A stretch of DNA of 64,000 bases from the NCBI GenBank assembly GCA_014055525.1, contig WIAH01000008.1, positions 98,682-162,681 of the forward strand, read 5' to 3'. Positions 36,452 through 45,417 of the stretch are shown here, piece after piece. The stretch is from Nitrospira sp. CR1.3 (lineage in GTDB: Bacteria; Nitrospirota; Nitrospiria; Nitrospirales; Nitrospiraceae). Position 1 is the stretch's first letter, and each line of letters opens with the position of its first letter. The notes below the pieces were generated by a model that was not told where the DNA came from, searched no databases, and saw only the letters and a list, made by a program, of their open reading frames with translations. Both the position numbers and the translations under genes were made by a program.

Positions 36452-36961
36452 TTACTTGATGACTTTGAATCCGGTGATGGTCCGACCATCCAGGCTTACT
36501 TCCATCGCCACAAGTTCCTGTGAGGCCTTGATGATCTGGTCCATCAGCGCCTTGTCTTTTACCGCCAACCGAACAGTCGTTGCGGCATGGTACCAGCCGG
36601 AATACGGGTTGTTTCTATCGGCCCCTCCGACGAATCCCCAAGAGCAGCAGCTGAACAATGGATCGGGCGGCTTCACGTCGAGATCGGTGGACGAGCGGCC
36701 GGCCGGCGTGCCGGAAGCTGGTTCACCCGAGTTCCAATACTGAATTCCGAACAACAGCTCGCCATCAGGATTGTCCGCCCATTGCGACCACACTCGACCC
36801 TTCAGGGTCTTGGTCACTTCACCTTTCAACGGCTTCCCTCCGACAACCTGGTCCGTCGGGCCCGCTGCGGCGGGCGCATCAGCGGCGGCGGCAAATTCAG
36901 CCGTCAGCAAGCCGAGCACAGAGCACACTGCAACTGCGGCTAGAAGTACGACCCTTTTCAT
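36452..36961 (-). CDS. exported protein of unknown function (exported pair, first gene)
   Basis: The product is 169 residues. The ATG at 36961 has AAGGAGG nine bases upstream. The signal peptide MKRVVLLAAVAVCSVLGLLTAEFAAAA is followed by an Ala/Pro linker. The mature part carries TKTLKGRVWSQWADNPDGELLFGIQYWN, an adjacent Cys-Cys (FSCCSWGF) and an Arg/Asp-rich loop, ending with VAMEVSLDGRTITGFKVIK. The recurring 'TLxGRV' beginning is shared with the next gene product, suggesting a common small beta domain or ancient duplication. No named family is recognised. A promoter candidate lies about 180 bases upstream, leaving a long leader. Confidence 0.8.
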   Translation of the reverse strand: MKRVVLLAAVAVCSVLGLLTAEFAAAADAPAAAGPTDQVVGGKPLKGEVTKTLKGRVWSQWADNPDGELLFGIQYWNSGEPASGTPAGRSSTDLDVKPPDPLFSCCSWGFVGGADRNNPYSGWYHAATTVRLAVKDKALMDQIIKASQELVAMEVSLDGRTITGFKVIK

Positions 36962-37145
36962 ACCCAATCCCTCCTTCATAAAAGTACAACCACAAGATTG
37001 GTGAACACTCGAGTTAAAGACGATGATAAAGTGAAACCGGTTTTATATGCGGCATCCACGAGAGCGGGTCTGACAGCCACCTCCTTTGCTTCCTCCCGCG
37101 GTGCGTTCCTCATGATTCCAAAAGTCGATTTCGGAAAACGGCGCC

Positions 37146-37174
37146 ATGGTACTGAAAACATAAAAAGGAGTCAA
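37146..37174 (-). promoter_or_regulatory. possible sigma-70 promoter of the exported pair
   Basis: On the minus strand TTGACT (37174-37169), a 17-base spacer and TACCAT (37151-37146). The -35 box matches five and the -10 box four consensus bases. It would leave an unusually long leader of about 180 bases. Confidence 0.4.
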
Positions 37175-37178
37175 GGAA

Positions 37179-37226
37179 ATGTTTGGCTTGTGGATATCCT
37201 CGCTTGTGAGCAGACTTATCGTTTAA
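37179..37226 (+). CDS. possible 15-residue hydrophobic peptide ORF
   Basis: An ATG at 37179 is preceded by AAGGAG with an eight-base spacing. It opens a 15-codon frame (MFGLWISSLVSRLIV) ending in TAA. The peptide is hydrophobic with one arginine, like small membrane or toxin-type peptides. Nothing else supports it; chance occurrence is quite possible. The -35 box of the opposite-strand promoter overlaps its ribosome binding site. Confidence 0.2.
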   Translation: MFGLWISSLVSRLIV

Positions 37227-37306
37227 TAACAATCACTTATGACGATATAGCAGGCGGAGTCTCGATGCCTTTTGCAGCGGCCAAATGGACATCTATTAGA
37301 AGTTTC

Positions 37307-38560
37307 TCATCTATGTGCTTGAAGTGAGCGTGAAGAGATCGGGCCGAGTCCCGTGATGGCTAAATGATCGAATGTGAACAGCCGGCGTCCGACGCCATAG
37401 ACATGTTCCGGCTTGACGCGGTCGATATGCGAGAGAATCTCTCCGAGCGAAGTGCGTGAACCATGAATCAGTTCGTCTTTCGCCAATTTGCTCATGCGAC
37501 TGTGCGAACTCTCAAGACTGAGCATGAGGCTGCCTTTCATTTGGTTCTTTGTCCGATCCAGTTCTTTTTTCTCGACGCCTTTGCTGCTGAGACGCCTGAT
37601 CTCACGGCAGACCAGGTCGACAACGCGACTCGCCTCTTTGGCTCTGGTTCCCGCATAGACGGTGATGGTGCCGACATCCGAATAACCCGAAAGAAACGAG
37701 TAGATCGAGTATACCAGGCCTCTCTTTTCCCGCACCTCCTGAAAGAGCCTTGAACTCACGCTGCCTCCCAGGACACTGTTGAGCGCGTACACGGCATAGC
37801 GATCCTTGTGACCTGCCGCAATGCCCTTTAGGCCCAGACAGAGATGGACCTGTTCAAGCGGTTTTTGTTTGACCAACACTCCGCCCTTGACGATCGGCGG
37901 GCGCCGGACAGGTGTCGATGGGTTCGATGTCGCGCGCGTTTTCCCGAAATACCGCGCGACCAGCTTGTCCATCGCGCGCTGATCGAAATTTCCCGCTATC
38001 GCAATGACAATCTGAGTAGGATCATAGTGCGCCTCGATGTAGGCGAGAAGGTCCTCTCGTTTCAGCCGTCGGATCGTTTCAGCCCGGCCCAGGATCGACC
38101 GGCCTAGAGGATGACGCCCGAGCACCTGCGCGGTATGCAGTTCCTGCACAAAATCTTCCGGATCATCCTGGACCATGCGAATCTCTTCCAGCACGACCTG
38201 CTTTTCCTTCTCGACTTCCTTGGGATCAAACCGTGAGTGGTGAAACAGATCCGAGAGCAGCTCAAGCGCACGTTCCAGCTGCTGATCCAGCACTTTGACG
38301 TAAAAGGTCGTCGTTTCTCGGGTGGTGAACGCGTTCATCTCGCCGCCGAGGCCGTCTATTTCGCGCGAAATCTCGGCGGCGGAGCGCGAGCGCGTTCCCT
38401 TGAAGAACATGTGCTCGATGAAGTGAGAGTAGCCGGCCTGCGAGGGCAGTTCGTCGCGAGACCCGGTATTGACCCAAATCCCGACTGTGACCGACTTAAG
38501 CGTTGGAATCCGCTCGGTCACCACCCGCATCCCGTTGTCGAGGACGAGCTTGCGGTACAA
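37307..38560 (-). CDS. M16-family zinc metallopeptidase (processing peptidase-like)
   Basis: The product is 417 residues from a TTG start at 38560, chosen because homology begins at LYRKLVLDNGMRVVTERI and the pnp stop (TAG) lies six bases upstream. The long open frame above it reads pnp in another frame. The inverted zinc motif HFIEHMFFKGT (HxxEH) is near residue 50. The next blocks GGEMNAFTTRETTTFYVKVL and VVLEEIRMVQDDPEDFV carry the third ligand region. The second domain has LGGSVSSRLFQEVREKRGLVYSIYSFLSGY. These are M16 peptidases; the catalytic half is complete. It is commonly located after pnp. The substrate is unknown. Confidence 0.93.
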   Translation of the reverse strand: MYRKLVLDNGMRVVTERIPTLKSVTVGIWVNTGSRDELPSQAGYSHFIEHMFFKGTRSRSAAEISREIDGLGGEMNAFTTRETTTFYVKVLDQQLERALELLSDLFHHSRFDPKEVEKEKQVVLEEIRMVQDDPEDFVQELHTAQVLGRHPLGRSILGRAETIRRLKREDLLAYIEAHYDPTQIVIAIAGNFDQRAMDKLVARYFGKTRATSNPSTPVRRPPIVKGGVLVKQKPLEQVHLCLGLKGIAAGHKDRYAVYALNSVLGGSVSSRLFQEVREKRGLVYSIYSFLSGYSDVGTITVYAGTRAKEASRVVDLVCREIRRLSSKGVEKKELDRTKNQMKGSLMLSLESSHSRMSKLAKDELIHGSRTSLGEILSHIDRVKPEHVYGVGRRLFTFDHLAITGLGPISSRSLQAHR

Positions 38561-38565
38561 GATGC

Positions 38566-40686
38566 CTACCCGGCGGACTGGTCCTTGGTCCCGGCCCCGG
38601 TCGGAGCCGGCATCGTTTCCTTGCGGCTGAGGCGAATCTTGCCTTGACGATCCACCTCGAGCACCTTCACGAGAATTTGATCCCCTTCGGCGACTTCGTC
38701 GGAGACGGATTTCACCCGGTGATGCGCGAGTTGCGAGATATGCACCAGTCCGTCCGTGCCGGGCAGCACTTCGACAAAAGCCCCGAAGTCCATGATCTTC
38801 CGCACGGTACCCATATAGGTCTTGCCGACTTCGACTTCCTCGACAATCCGGCTGACCATCTCCTTCGCCTTCTCCAACGAGGCTTCGTCGACCGAGGCGA
38901 TCGTGACGATACCCGTGTCTTCGATATTGATCTTGACCCCGCAATCGGCCTGAATGCCACGAATGGTCTTCCCGCCCGGTCCGATGACTTCGCGAATCTT
39001 GTCCTGCTTTACCTTCATCGTGAAGATGCGCGGGGCAAAGGCGGACATGTTCGTTCTCGGCGCCTCCAGCGCCTTCTGCATGCAATTCAGGATGTGCAAC
39101 CGCCCGACCTTGGCCTGCTCCAACGCTTGGCGCATCAGCGCGGGCGTGATCCCGCCGATCTTGATGTCCATCTGAAGCGCGGTCACTCCCTGTCTGGTTC
39201 CACAAACCTTGAAATCCATGTCGCCGAGGTGATCTTCGAGTCCGAGGATATCGGACAGGATCATCACACGGTCACCCTCCTTGATGAGCCCCATCGCGAT
39301 GCCGGCCACCGGTTCCTTGATCGGTACACCCGCGTCCATCATGCCGAGCGTGCCGCCGCAGACCGTCGCCATCGAGGAAGAACCGTTCGATTCGAGAATA
39401 TCTGAGACGATGCGCAGCGTGTAGGGAAACCGGTCTTTACCGGGAATGACCGGCTTGAGCGCCCGTTCCGCGAGCGCTCCATGGCCGACTTCACGGCGAC
39501 CGGGGGACCGCAACGGGCGCGCCTCCCCGACGCTGAACGGAGGAAAATTGTAATGGAGCATGAAGGTTCGGGTGTATTCGCCTTCAAGGGCGTCGATTCG
39601 CTGTTCGTCATCCGTCGTGCCGAGCGTGATGACGGCCAGACTCTGCGTTTCGCCTCTCGTAAAGAGCGCGGAACCGTGGGTTCTCGGCAACACGCCGACC
39701 TCGCAGGTGATCGGGCGAATGTCGGCAGGCCCGCGTCCGTCGGCGCGCGATCCCTTTTCGAGAATCATGTTCCGGACCTCGGTGTATTCCAGGCCGTGGA
39801 AGACGATCTTCACATGTCGCTCACGATTGGGATCGTCAGGACTTTTCAGCTTCTCGATCGCCTCTTTGAGAATCAGATCCAACCGCTCCTGCCGCGCGGT
39901 CTTGTTCGGAATCATGATCGCATCTCGAATGCCTTGCGCGACCAGGGCCTTCACTTGGCCCTCCAGCGCCGGAGCGATCTGCTCCGTGGCAACCGTCCTC
40001 TTCGCTTTGTTGCCTGACAACAGGCGAAGCTCGTTGACTTTCGCCACGATCTTCTTGATCTCGGCATGTGCCAATTCAATCGCGGCGAGCATCGTCTCCT
40101 CCGGCAATTCGTTGGCCCCCGCTTCCACCATCATCACGGCATCGGCCGTGCCGGCGACAACCAGATGGAGTTCGCTCTTTTCGAGCGTTTCAAGATCGGG
40201 ATTGACGACAAATTGGCCGTTCACCCGGCCGATCTTGATGCCTGCCACGGGCCCGAGGAACGGAATGTTCGACACGGCCAAGGCGGCCGAGGCGGCGGTA
40301 ATCCCGATGACGTCGGATGACCCCGTCTTGTCCGCCGACAAAACGGATGCAATCACCTGGGTCTCGAAATAGTATCCCTCCGGGAATAGCGGCCGGAGAG
40401 GCCTGTCGATCAATCGGCTGGTGAGCACTTCTTTTTCGGACGGCCGGCCCTCCCGTTTGAAATAGCCGCCGGGAATTTTCCCCGCCGCATAAGCCTTTTC
40501 CTGGTAGTCGACGGTGAGCGGCAGAAAATCGACGCCTGGCTTGGCGTTCTGCGAAGCGACCGCCGTGGCCAGGACCACCGTGTCTCCATACGACGCCCAG
40601 ATCGATCCGTCCGCCTGCTTGGCCACGCGGCCCGTCTCCAGCCGCAGAGTCCGGCCGGCGATGTCGAGTTCAACTGAATGTGCCAT
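38566..40686 (-). CDS. pnp: polynucleotide phosphorylase
   Basis: The product is 706 residues with two RNase PH domains (MAHSVELDIAGRTLRLETGRVAKQADGS; GQTxSLAVITLGTTDDEQRID region), a helical linker, then KH (REVIGPGGKTIRGIQADCGVKINIEDTG) and S1 (VGKTYMGTVRKIMDFGAFVEVLPGTDGLVHISQL). Catalytic residues in GTLGMMDAGVPI and DILGLEDHLGDMDFKV are intact. It degrades RNA from the 3' end phosphorolytically. GGGAGA precedes the ATG. It is downstream of rpsO with a hairpin in the gap, the usual order. Confidence 0.97.
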   Translation of the reverse strand: MAHSVELDIAGRTLRLETGRVAKQADGSIWASYGDTVVLATAVASQNAKPGVDFLPLTVDYQEKAYAAGKIPGGYFKREGRPSEKEVLTSRLIDRPLRPLFPEGYYFETQVIASVLSADKTGSSDVIGITAASAALAVSNIPFLGPVAGIKIGRVNGQFVVNPDLETLEKSELHLVVAGTADAVMMVEAGANELPEETMLAAIELAHAEIKKIVAKVNELRLLSGNKAKRTVATEQIAPALEGQVKALVAQGIRDAIMIPNKTARQERLDLILKEAIEKLKSPDDPNRERHVKIVFHGLEYTEVRNMILEKGSRADGRGPADIRPITCEVGVLPRTHGSALFTRGETQSLAVITLGTTDDEQRIDALEGEYTRTFMLHYNFPPFSVGEARPLRSPGRREVGHGALAERALKPVIPGKDRFPYTLRIVSDILESNGSSSMATVCGGTLGMMDAGVPIKEPVAGIAMGLIKEGDRVMILSDILGLEDHLGDMDFKVCGTRQGVTALQMDIKIGGITPALMRQALEQAKVGRLHILNCMQKALEAPRTNMSAFAPRIFTMKVKQDKIREVIGPGGKTIRGIQADCGVKINIEDTGIVTIASVDEASLEKAKEMVSRIVEEVEVGKTYMGTVRKIMDFGAFVEVLPGTDGLVHISQLAHHRVKSVSDEVAEGDQILVKVLEVDRQGKIRLSRKETMPAPTGAGTKDQSAG

Positions 40687-40818
40687 CTATGGTCTCCCTT
40701 GGTTGCGCCCCACAGATGCCCACAGAGATGAGTTCACCATCAGGTGACAAGTCATGAAGTTGTTTGCACCTGGACGCATGAGCGCATGTCAGTGTTCACC
40801 TGTGCGACTGTTCTGTAC

Positions 40819-40842
40819 GCCGTCGCGCCGGTGCGCGACGGC
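40819..40842 (-). other. hairpin in the rpsO-pnp intergenic region
   Basis: GCCGTCGCG (40819-40827) pairs perfectly with CGCGACGGC (40834-40842) around a six-base loop. It lies 12 bases after the rpsO stop and has no T-run on the minus strand. In E. coli the equivalent gap holds RNase III sites and an attenuator; whether this hairpin acts so here is an inference. Confidence 0.5.
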
Positions 40843-40853
40843 ACGATTCCCGA

Positions 40854-41123
40854 CTACTTTCTGATGCCGAGCCGGTCGATGACCGCCCGGTAGCGCGCGT
40901 CGTCCACATCGCGAAGATAATCCAACAGCCGTCGTCGGCGTCCGACAAGTTGGAGCAACCCACGCCGAGAATGGTGGTCCTTCTTATGGAGCTTGAAGTG
41001 CTCGGTCAAATAGCTGATCCGGTTAGTCAGTACGGCGATCTGAACCTCCGGAGAACCGGAATCCTGATCGTGCTGACGGTACTGCTTAATCAACTCGGTT
41101 TTGGCTTCCTTCAATAACGCCAT
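40854..41123 (-). CDS. rpsO: 30S ribosomal protein S15
   Basis: The product is 89 residues, the standard S15 length. The ATG at 41123 is chosen over a TTG six bases upstream because GGAGGA lies nine bases before it. Blocks: [70 protein letters not shown]15 binds 16S rRNA helices 20-22 early in 30S assembly and often autoregulates. It is between truB (29 bases upstream) and pnp, the conserved arrangement. Confidence 0.98.
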   Translation of the reverse strand: MALLKEAKTELIKQYRQHDQDSGSPEVQIAVLTNRISYLTEHFKLHKKDHHSRRGLLQLVGRRRRLLDYLRDVDDARYRAVIDRLGIRK

Positions 41124-41152
41124 GGACAATGTTCCTCCCTCTTCCTTTCGCC

Positions 41153-42109
41153 CTATTCTTCCTGATCGACCAACACCTTTTCAATGGCGAGCGACGTTCC
41201 TCCCGTTCCCCCATATCTGCCGATTGCCAGGAGACGCCCAGCCGCATCATGAACCCGAACCGGCCCGCCGGGCTGTAGCTCTTCGCCGACGGGAACCTCC
41301 AAAGGCAGAACCTGGGATACCGGAACCGGCGCGCCGTGGCGCACACGATCAGCCGCCGACCCTCCCACTTTCACGGCAGGGAGCCGCTCAAGGGCCTGGT
41401 CAAGCGACCACAAGTCCTCTGCAAGACAGCCCAGAGCCAGACGGCTCGCAACTTCATTGACGGTCAACGCCTGATCGAGCCTGAGCGGTCCCACGCGCCG
41501 ACGCTCCAAACTCAACAGGTGCCCGCCGACTCCCAACGCCGCGCCGAGATCAGCGCATAACGTTCGAATATAGGTGCCCTTCGAACACACCACGTGAAGC
41601 GTCACGTCCCGCCCGTTCAGTCCAAGGACGTCCAACGCGTGGATCACGACCATTCTCGGTTCTCTCGCGACCGTCTTGCCGGCACGTGCCGATTTGTAAA
41701 GCGGAACTCCTCCGACTTTGACCGCCGAATACATCGGCGGCAACTGTCCGATCACTCCGCGGAATCGTCCGACGGCCTCGTGAATCGCCGCCGGCGTCAC
41801 GCCGTCCGTCACCTGTCGGGCCAAGATCGTCCCAGTCGCATCCTGCGTATCGGTCGTCTCGCCGAGGCGAACTACCGCGCGGTACTCCTTGTCCCACTCG
41901 ACAAGATATTCCGCGATGCGGGTTCCCCGACCAACCAGCACTGGCAACACGCCGGTGGCTGCTGGATCGAGCGTCCCCGCATGGCCGACCTTGATTCCGC
42001 CCAAGGTGTGCCGAATCTTCGCCACCACGTCATGTGAAGTCCATCCGACTTCCTTGTTGATCGTGAGGACGCCGTCCGTCACTCGGGAACTTTGTACCAC
42101 ACCCGTCAT
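41153..42109 (-). CDS. truB: tRNA pseudouridine(55) synthase
   Basis: The product is 318 residues. The catalytic motif [16 protein letters not shown] contains Asp48. Preceding it is [24 protein letters not shown], then [23 protein letters not shown] and [21 protein letters not shown], all TruB blocks. A C-terminal PUA-like region ends with [10 protein letters not shown]. The enzyme makes pseudouridine 55 in the T-loop of tRNAs. It starts 11 bases after the rbfA stop in the infB-rbfA-truB-rpsO-pnp order. Confidence 0.97.
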   Translation of the reverse strand: MTGVVQSSRVTDGVLTINKEVGWTSHDVVAKIRHTLGGIKVGHAGTLDPAATGVLPVLVGRGTRIAEYLVEWDKEYRAVVRLGETTDTQDATGTILARQVTDGVTPAAIHEAVGRFRGVIGQLPPMYSAVKVGGVPLYKSARAGKTVAREPRMVVIHALDVLGLNGRDVTLHVVCSKGTYIRTLCADLGAALGVGGHLLSLERRRVGPLRLDQALTVNEVASRLALGCLAEDLWSLDQALERLPAVKVGGSAADRVRHGAPVPVSQVLPLEVPVGEELQPGGPVRVHDAAGRLLAIGRYGGTGGTSLAIEKVLVDQEE

Positions 42110-42120
42110 CCCGTCACCGT

Positions 42121-42516
42121 CTATGCTCCGGTCTTCCCCGAAGATGAATCGCGCTCAGGTTCGGGTTGGACGTGCAATTCGTCCAGCAGCCGTAAGACCC
42201 GGTCGCCCCTCGGCCCGCTGAGATCCTTCACGAAGACGACCTCGGGGAGATAGCGAAGGGTCAGTCGGCGCCCCAATTCACCCCGCACAAACCCGCTGGC
42301 CTTGGCCAGTCCGGCAAAGACATCCTTCGTTTCTTCGTCCGACCCCAGCGCGGTGACGAATACGCGCGCGATGCGCAGGTCGTTCGTCAGCTCCACATCG
42401 GTCACCGTCACCGATCTCACACGAGGGTCTTTGATCTTCCGCATGAGGATATCAGCGACCTCCATGCGGATCTGATCGGCGACACGCTCGGCTCGGCTAT
42501 ATCCAGTTTTGGCCAT
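42121..42516 (-). CDS. rbfA: ribosome-binding factor A
   Basis: The product is 131 residues. It shows RAERVADQIRMEVADILMRKIKDPRV, VTVTDVELTNDLRIARVFVTALG and LGRRLTLRYLPEVVFVKDLSG, the KH-like fold of RbfA. GAGGAAG lies nine bases before the ATG. RbfA helps mature the 16S rRNA 5' end in 30S precursors. The C-terminus carries an acidic and Ser-rich tail. The position between the DUF503 gene and truB is conserved among many bacteria. Confidence 0.95.
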   Translation of the reverse strand: MAKTGYSRAERVADQIRMEVADILMRKIKDPRVRSVTVTDVELTNDLRIARVFVTALGSDEETKDVFAGLAKASGFVRGELGRRLTLRYLPEVVFVKDLSGPRGDRVLRLLDELHVQPEPERDSSSGKTGA

Positions 42517-42564
42517 CGTCGACTTCCTCTGGCCGACCTGCCGACCCGAAAGATTGTATGGTCG

Positions 42565-42852
42565 CTACAACAGCTCGATCCGGGACTGGACGATTTCGAC
42601 CGCCGGCTGACTGCGAATCACATTGAGCGCCTGATCCAGCACTTGATTGACGTGCCGCCCCTCATTTGCGACGCAAGCAAGGCCCAGCACTGCCCTTTGC
42701 CAGAGATCCTGCCCGTCGACTTCGGCCACTGACAGGTTAAACCTCTCTCGCAATCGGTCTTTCAAACTCAGCAAGACCTGGCGCTTATCTTTCAACGACT
42801 GACTGTCCGGAATGAACAACTCCACCGTGCAGAGTCCGACGACGATGCTCAC
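42565..42852 (-). CDS. DUF503-family (YlxP-like) small protein
   Basis: The product is 95 residues from a GTG start. It matches DUF503: VGLCTVELFIPDSQSLKDKRQVLLSLKDRLRERFNLSVAEVDG and WQRAVLGLACVANEGRHVNQVLDQALNVI. The family is often coded between infB and rbfA, as here (18 bases after infB and 48 before rbfA). In Bacillus the YlxP protein is linked to ribosome function. No catalytic motif is visible. Confidence 0.92.
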   Translation of the reverse strand: MSIVVGLCTVELFIPDSQSLKDKRQVLLSLKDRLRERFNLSVAEVDGQDLWQRAVLGLACVANEGRHVNQVLDQALNVIRSQPAVEIVQSRIELL

Positions 42853-42870
42853 GGTCCGGTCGGTTCAGCC

Positions 42871-45384
42871 TCAAAGCTTCGCGGCAATCTTGTCGATCGC
42901 ATAGGCTTCGATGATGTCCCCGGTCTTGATATCGTTGAAATTCTCGACTCCGATCCCGCACTCGTACCCCTGTTGCACTTCACGGACATCGTCCTTGAAT
43001 CGGCGGAGCGATCCCAGCCTGCCCTGGTAAACCACCACGTTGTCGCGGATCACTCGCACACCGGCGCTGGCGCGCGAAATCGTCCCGTCGACCACATAGG
43101 ACCCTGCGATCGTCCCGGCTTTGGAGACGGTAAACACCTGGCGCACCTCGGCCCGCCCCAGCACCCGCTCCTTGAGCGTCGGCTCCAGCAAACCTTCCAT
43201 GGCCGCTTTGATGTCGGCCAGCGCGTCGTAGATGATGGTGTACAGCCGGAGGTCGAGGCCTTCCTTCTCCGCCAGGGCGGAGGCCTTTGTCTCAGGTCTG
43301 ATATTGAATCCGATGATAATCGCGTTGGAAGCGGCCGCCAGCAGCACATCGGATTCCGTAATGCCGCCCACTCCGTTGTGGATCACGCGCAACTTCACCA
43401 GATCCGTCGGGAGCTTTTCGATCGCCGCCGCGAGCGCTTCCGACGAGCCCTGCACATCCGCCTTGATGACCAAGGACAGCTCTTTGACCGATCCTTCCTG
43501 AATTTTGGCGAAGAGATCGTCGAGCGAGACTTTCCCCGATCCGGCCAATTCGGCGGCTCGCTGCTTGCGCGCCCGGTCTTCCGCGATTTCCCGCGCGACC
43601 CGTTCATCCTTGACGGCCTGGAACACATCACCGGCGGAAGGGACGCCGGGCAACCCGATGACTTCAACTGGAATGGAGGGACCGGCTTCCTGAACTTTCG
43701 CGCCGGTATGGTTGATCAGCGCGCGAACTTTTCCGCTGAACGACCCGACGACGAAGACATCGCCGACGTGCAGCGTTCCGTTCTGGATGAGGACGGTCGC
43801 CACGGGACCTCGCCCTCGCTCAAGCTTGGCCTCCACCACGGCCCCCTTGGCCAGTTGGTGCGGATCCGCCTTCAACTCCAGCACTTCAGCCTGAAGCAGA
43901 ATCATCTCCAGCAGCTGTTCCAACCCCGTTTTCTGCTTGGCCGACACTTCGACCATGATCGTGTCCCCGCCCCAGGCTTCGGAGATGAGACCATGTTCGG
44001 ACAGAGCGTTCCTCACCCGGTCGGGATTGGCGCCGGGCTTATCGATCTTGTTCATAGCCACGATGAGCGGGACGCCGGCGGCTTTCGCATGGTGAATGGC
44101 CTCGACCGTTTGCGGCATGACACCGTCGTCGGCAGCCACGACGAGAATGACGATATCCGTGACTTTCGCCCCGCGCGCGCGCATGGCCGTGAAAGCCTCG
44201 TGGCCCGGCGTATCCAGGAACGTCACCTGTTTGCCACGCACGGTGACGGTGTAGGCCCCGATATGTTGAGTGATGCCGCCTGCCTCGCCCTCCGCGACCT
44301 TCGTTTCGCGAATGGCATCGAGCAGGGACGTCTTGCCGTGATCCACATGGCCCATGATGGTCACGACCGGAGGTCTCGGCTCGGGGCGTGCCTCGCCTTC
44401 GGTCACGACGAGGTCATCCAGCAATTCCTCGCCGGCCTTCTCGACCGAGACCTCGACCTTGATCCCGCTCTCCTCGGCGATCATCAAGGCCACCTCGGTG
44501 TTCATCGGCTGGTTGAAGGTCAGCATCTGGCCCATGTCCATCAACTTGCGCACGATATCCGCCGGACGTTGCCCGATCAGCTCGGCGAATTCCTTGACCG
44601 TCGTGCCAGGCGCGAGCTTCACACTCTTCTTGCGCGGCTTGGTGATTTCTCCCGGCGTACTGTGATGGACATGTTTGGCGCGATCGTCACGCCGCTGGAC
44701 GGGTATGGCGCGGAGATCCTGCCACCGCGCGGCGTCTTCCCGCACCCGCACGTCGTCCTCTTCGCGCGGACGGCCCGGTTTCCGGACCTTTTTCAGCTTG
44801 TCTTTCAGACCTTCGGTTTGGAGCTCCTCGAGCGCCTTCTTTTTCCCGGGAATCGTTTCGACGCCCGAAACCGCCGGTTTAGCCGCGAGGGTCTGTCCGA
44901 CGGGCGGCACCGTCGTCTGCGGAGGCAATTCGTGATGGAGGGCGGTTGGGGTTTCCGGATGCGCCAGCGTGGACGTCGTACTCGAAGGGATCGCCGCATC
45001 CGGAGCAGTTGCGCCAGGCGATCCGGAGCCGAGCGGCACGGCCACCTCTTCGGCAGGCGTTTCGTCGGCCTTTTTCCGTTTGATCAATATGCGGCGTTTG
45101 TCCGGCTTGGCCGCTTCCTCGACGACCGGAGCCGCCGCCGCCTTGACACCCGCTTGGTGGTGATCCGAATCCTTGTGCCGGTCGCTTCTGCCCGCTTCGC
45201 TCTCCTTTGCGACAATCTTCACGGAAACCTTGTGCTTGGAACCGAGCTTCTCCAATGCTTTGTGGACCGCGTCGTCTTCCAACGCGCTGCTGTGAGACGC
45301 AACAGCAATGCCTAATCGCTTGAGTTCCGGGATGAGGTCACGGTTTTCCATCCCGAGCTGTTTTGCCAACTCATACACACGCAT
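42871..45384 (-). CDS. infB: translation initiation factor IF-2
   Basis: The product is 837 residues. An N-terminal IF2_N helix ([32 protein letters not shown]) and a long charged linker (about 60-330) precede the GTPase. G1 is [20 protein letters not shown] near 347, then [13 protein letters not shown] (switch 1), [16 protein letters not shown] (G3) and NKIDKPGA (G4). Domains II-IV follow and end [15 protein letters not shown]. It positions fMet-tRNA on the 30S subunit. It begins 33 bases after nusA in the rimP-nusA-infB cluster. Confidence 0.98.
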   Translation of the reverse strand: MRVYELAKQLGMENRDLIPELKRLGIAVASHSSALEDDAVHKALEKLGSKHKVSVKIVAKESEAGRSDRHKDSDHHQAGVKAAAAPVVEEAAKPDKRRILIKRKKADETPAEEVAVPLGSGSPGATAPDAAIPSSTTSTLAHPETPTALHHELPPQTTVPPVGQTLAAKPAVSGVETIPGKKKALEELQTEGLKDKLKKVRKPGRPREEDDVRVREDAARWQDLRAIPVQRRDDRAKHVHHSTPGEITKPRKKSVKLAPGTTVKEFAELIGQRPADIVRKLMDMGQMLTFNQPMNTEVALMIAEESGIKVEVSVEKAGEELLDDLVVTEGEARPEPRPPVVTIMGHVDHGKTSLLDAIRETKVAEGEAGGITQHIGAYTVTVRGKQVTFLDTPGHEAFTAMRARGAKVTDIVILVVAADDGVMPQTVEAIHHAKAAGVPLIVAMNKIDKPGANPDRVRNALSEHGLISEAWGGDTIMVEVSAKQKTGLEQLLEMILLQAEVLELKADPHQLAKGAVVEAKLERGRGPVATVLIQNGTLHVGDVFVVGSFSGKVRALINHTGAKVQEAGPSIPVEVIGLPGVPSAGDVFQAVKDERVAREIAEDRARKQRAAELAGSGKVSLDDLFAKIQEGSVKELSLVIKADVQGSSEALAAAIEKLPTDLVKLRVIHNGVGGITESDVLLAAASNAIIIGFNIRPETKASALAEKEGLDLRLYTIIYDALADIKAAMEGLLEPTLKERVLGRAEVRQVFTVSKAGTIAGSYVVDGTISRASAGVRVIRDNVVVYQGRLGSLRRFKDDVREVQQGYECGIGVENFNDIKTGDIIEAYAIDKIAAKL

Positions 45385-45417
45385 AACGGTTTACGACCTG
45401 CTCCGATGGACCGGCCT

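Larger units (their letters stand above)
36962..37306. other. 345-base AT-richer intergenic region
   Basis: The region lies between the M16 peptidase gene end and the exported pair, both on the minus strand. It holds a minus-strand promoter candidate (37146-37174) and a possible 15-codon plus-strand ORF (37179-37226). A minus-strand 45-codon frame (ending at 36976) and a plus-strand 109-codon frame (36998-37327) lack convincing ribosome binding sites and are not called. Base composition is visibly richer in A and T than in neighbouring genes. Confidence 0.5.

Noticed and set aside
36998..37327. 109-codon plus-strand frame in the gap before the M16 gene
   Set aside because: No ribosome binding site, no domain, and it runs into the peptidase gene on the opposite strand.
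37307..39205. 632-codon minus-strand frame covering the M16 peptidase gene
   Set aside because: Its first ~215 codons read pnp in another frame; pnp is intact there and the peptidase homology begins at the TTG at 38560.
42973..45315. 780-codon plus-strand frame opposite infB
   Set aside because: Shadow of infB with Arg/His/Asp-rich composition and no domain; explained by codon bias of the true gene.
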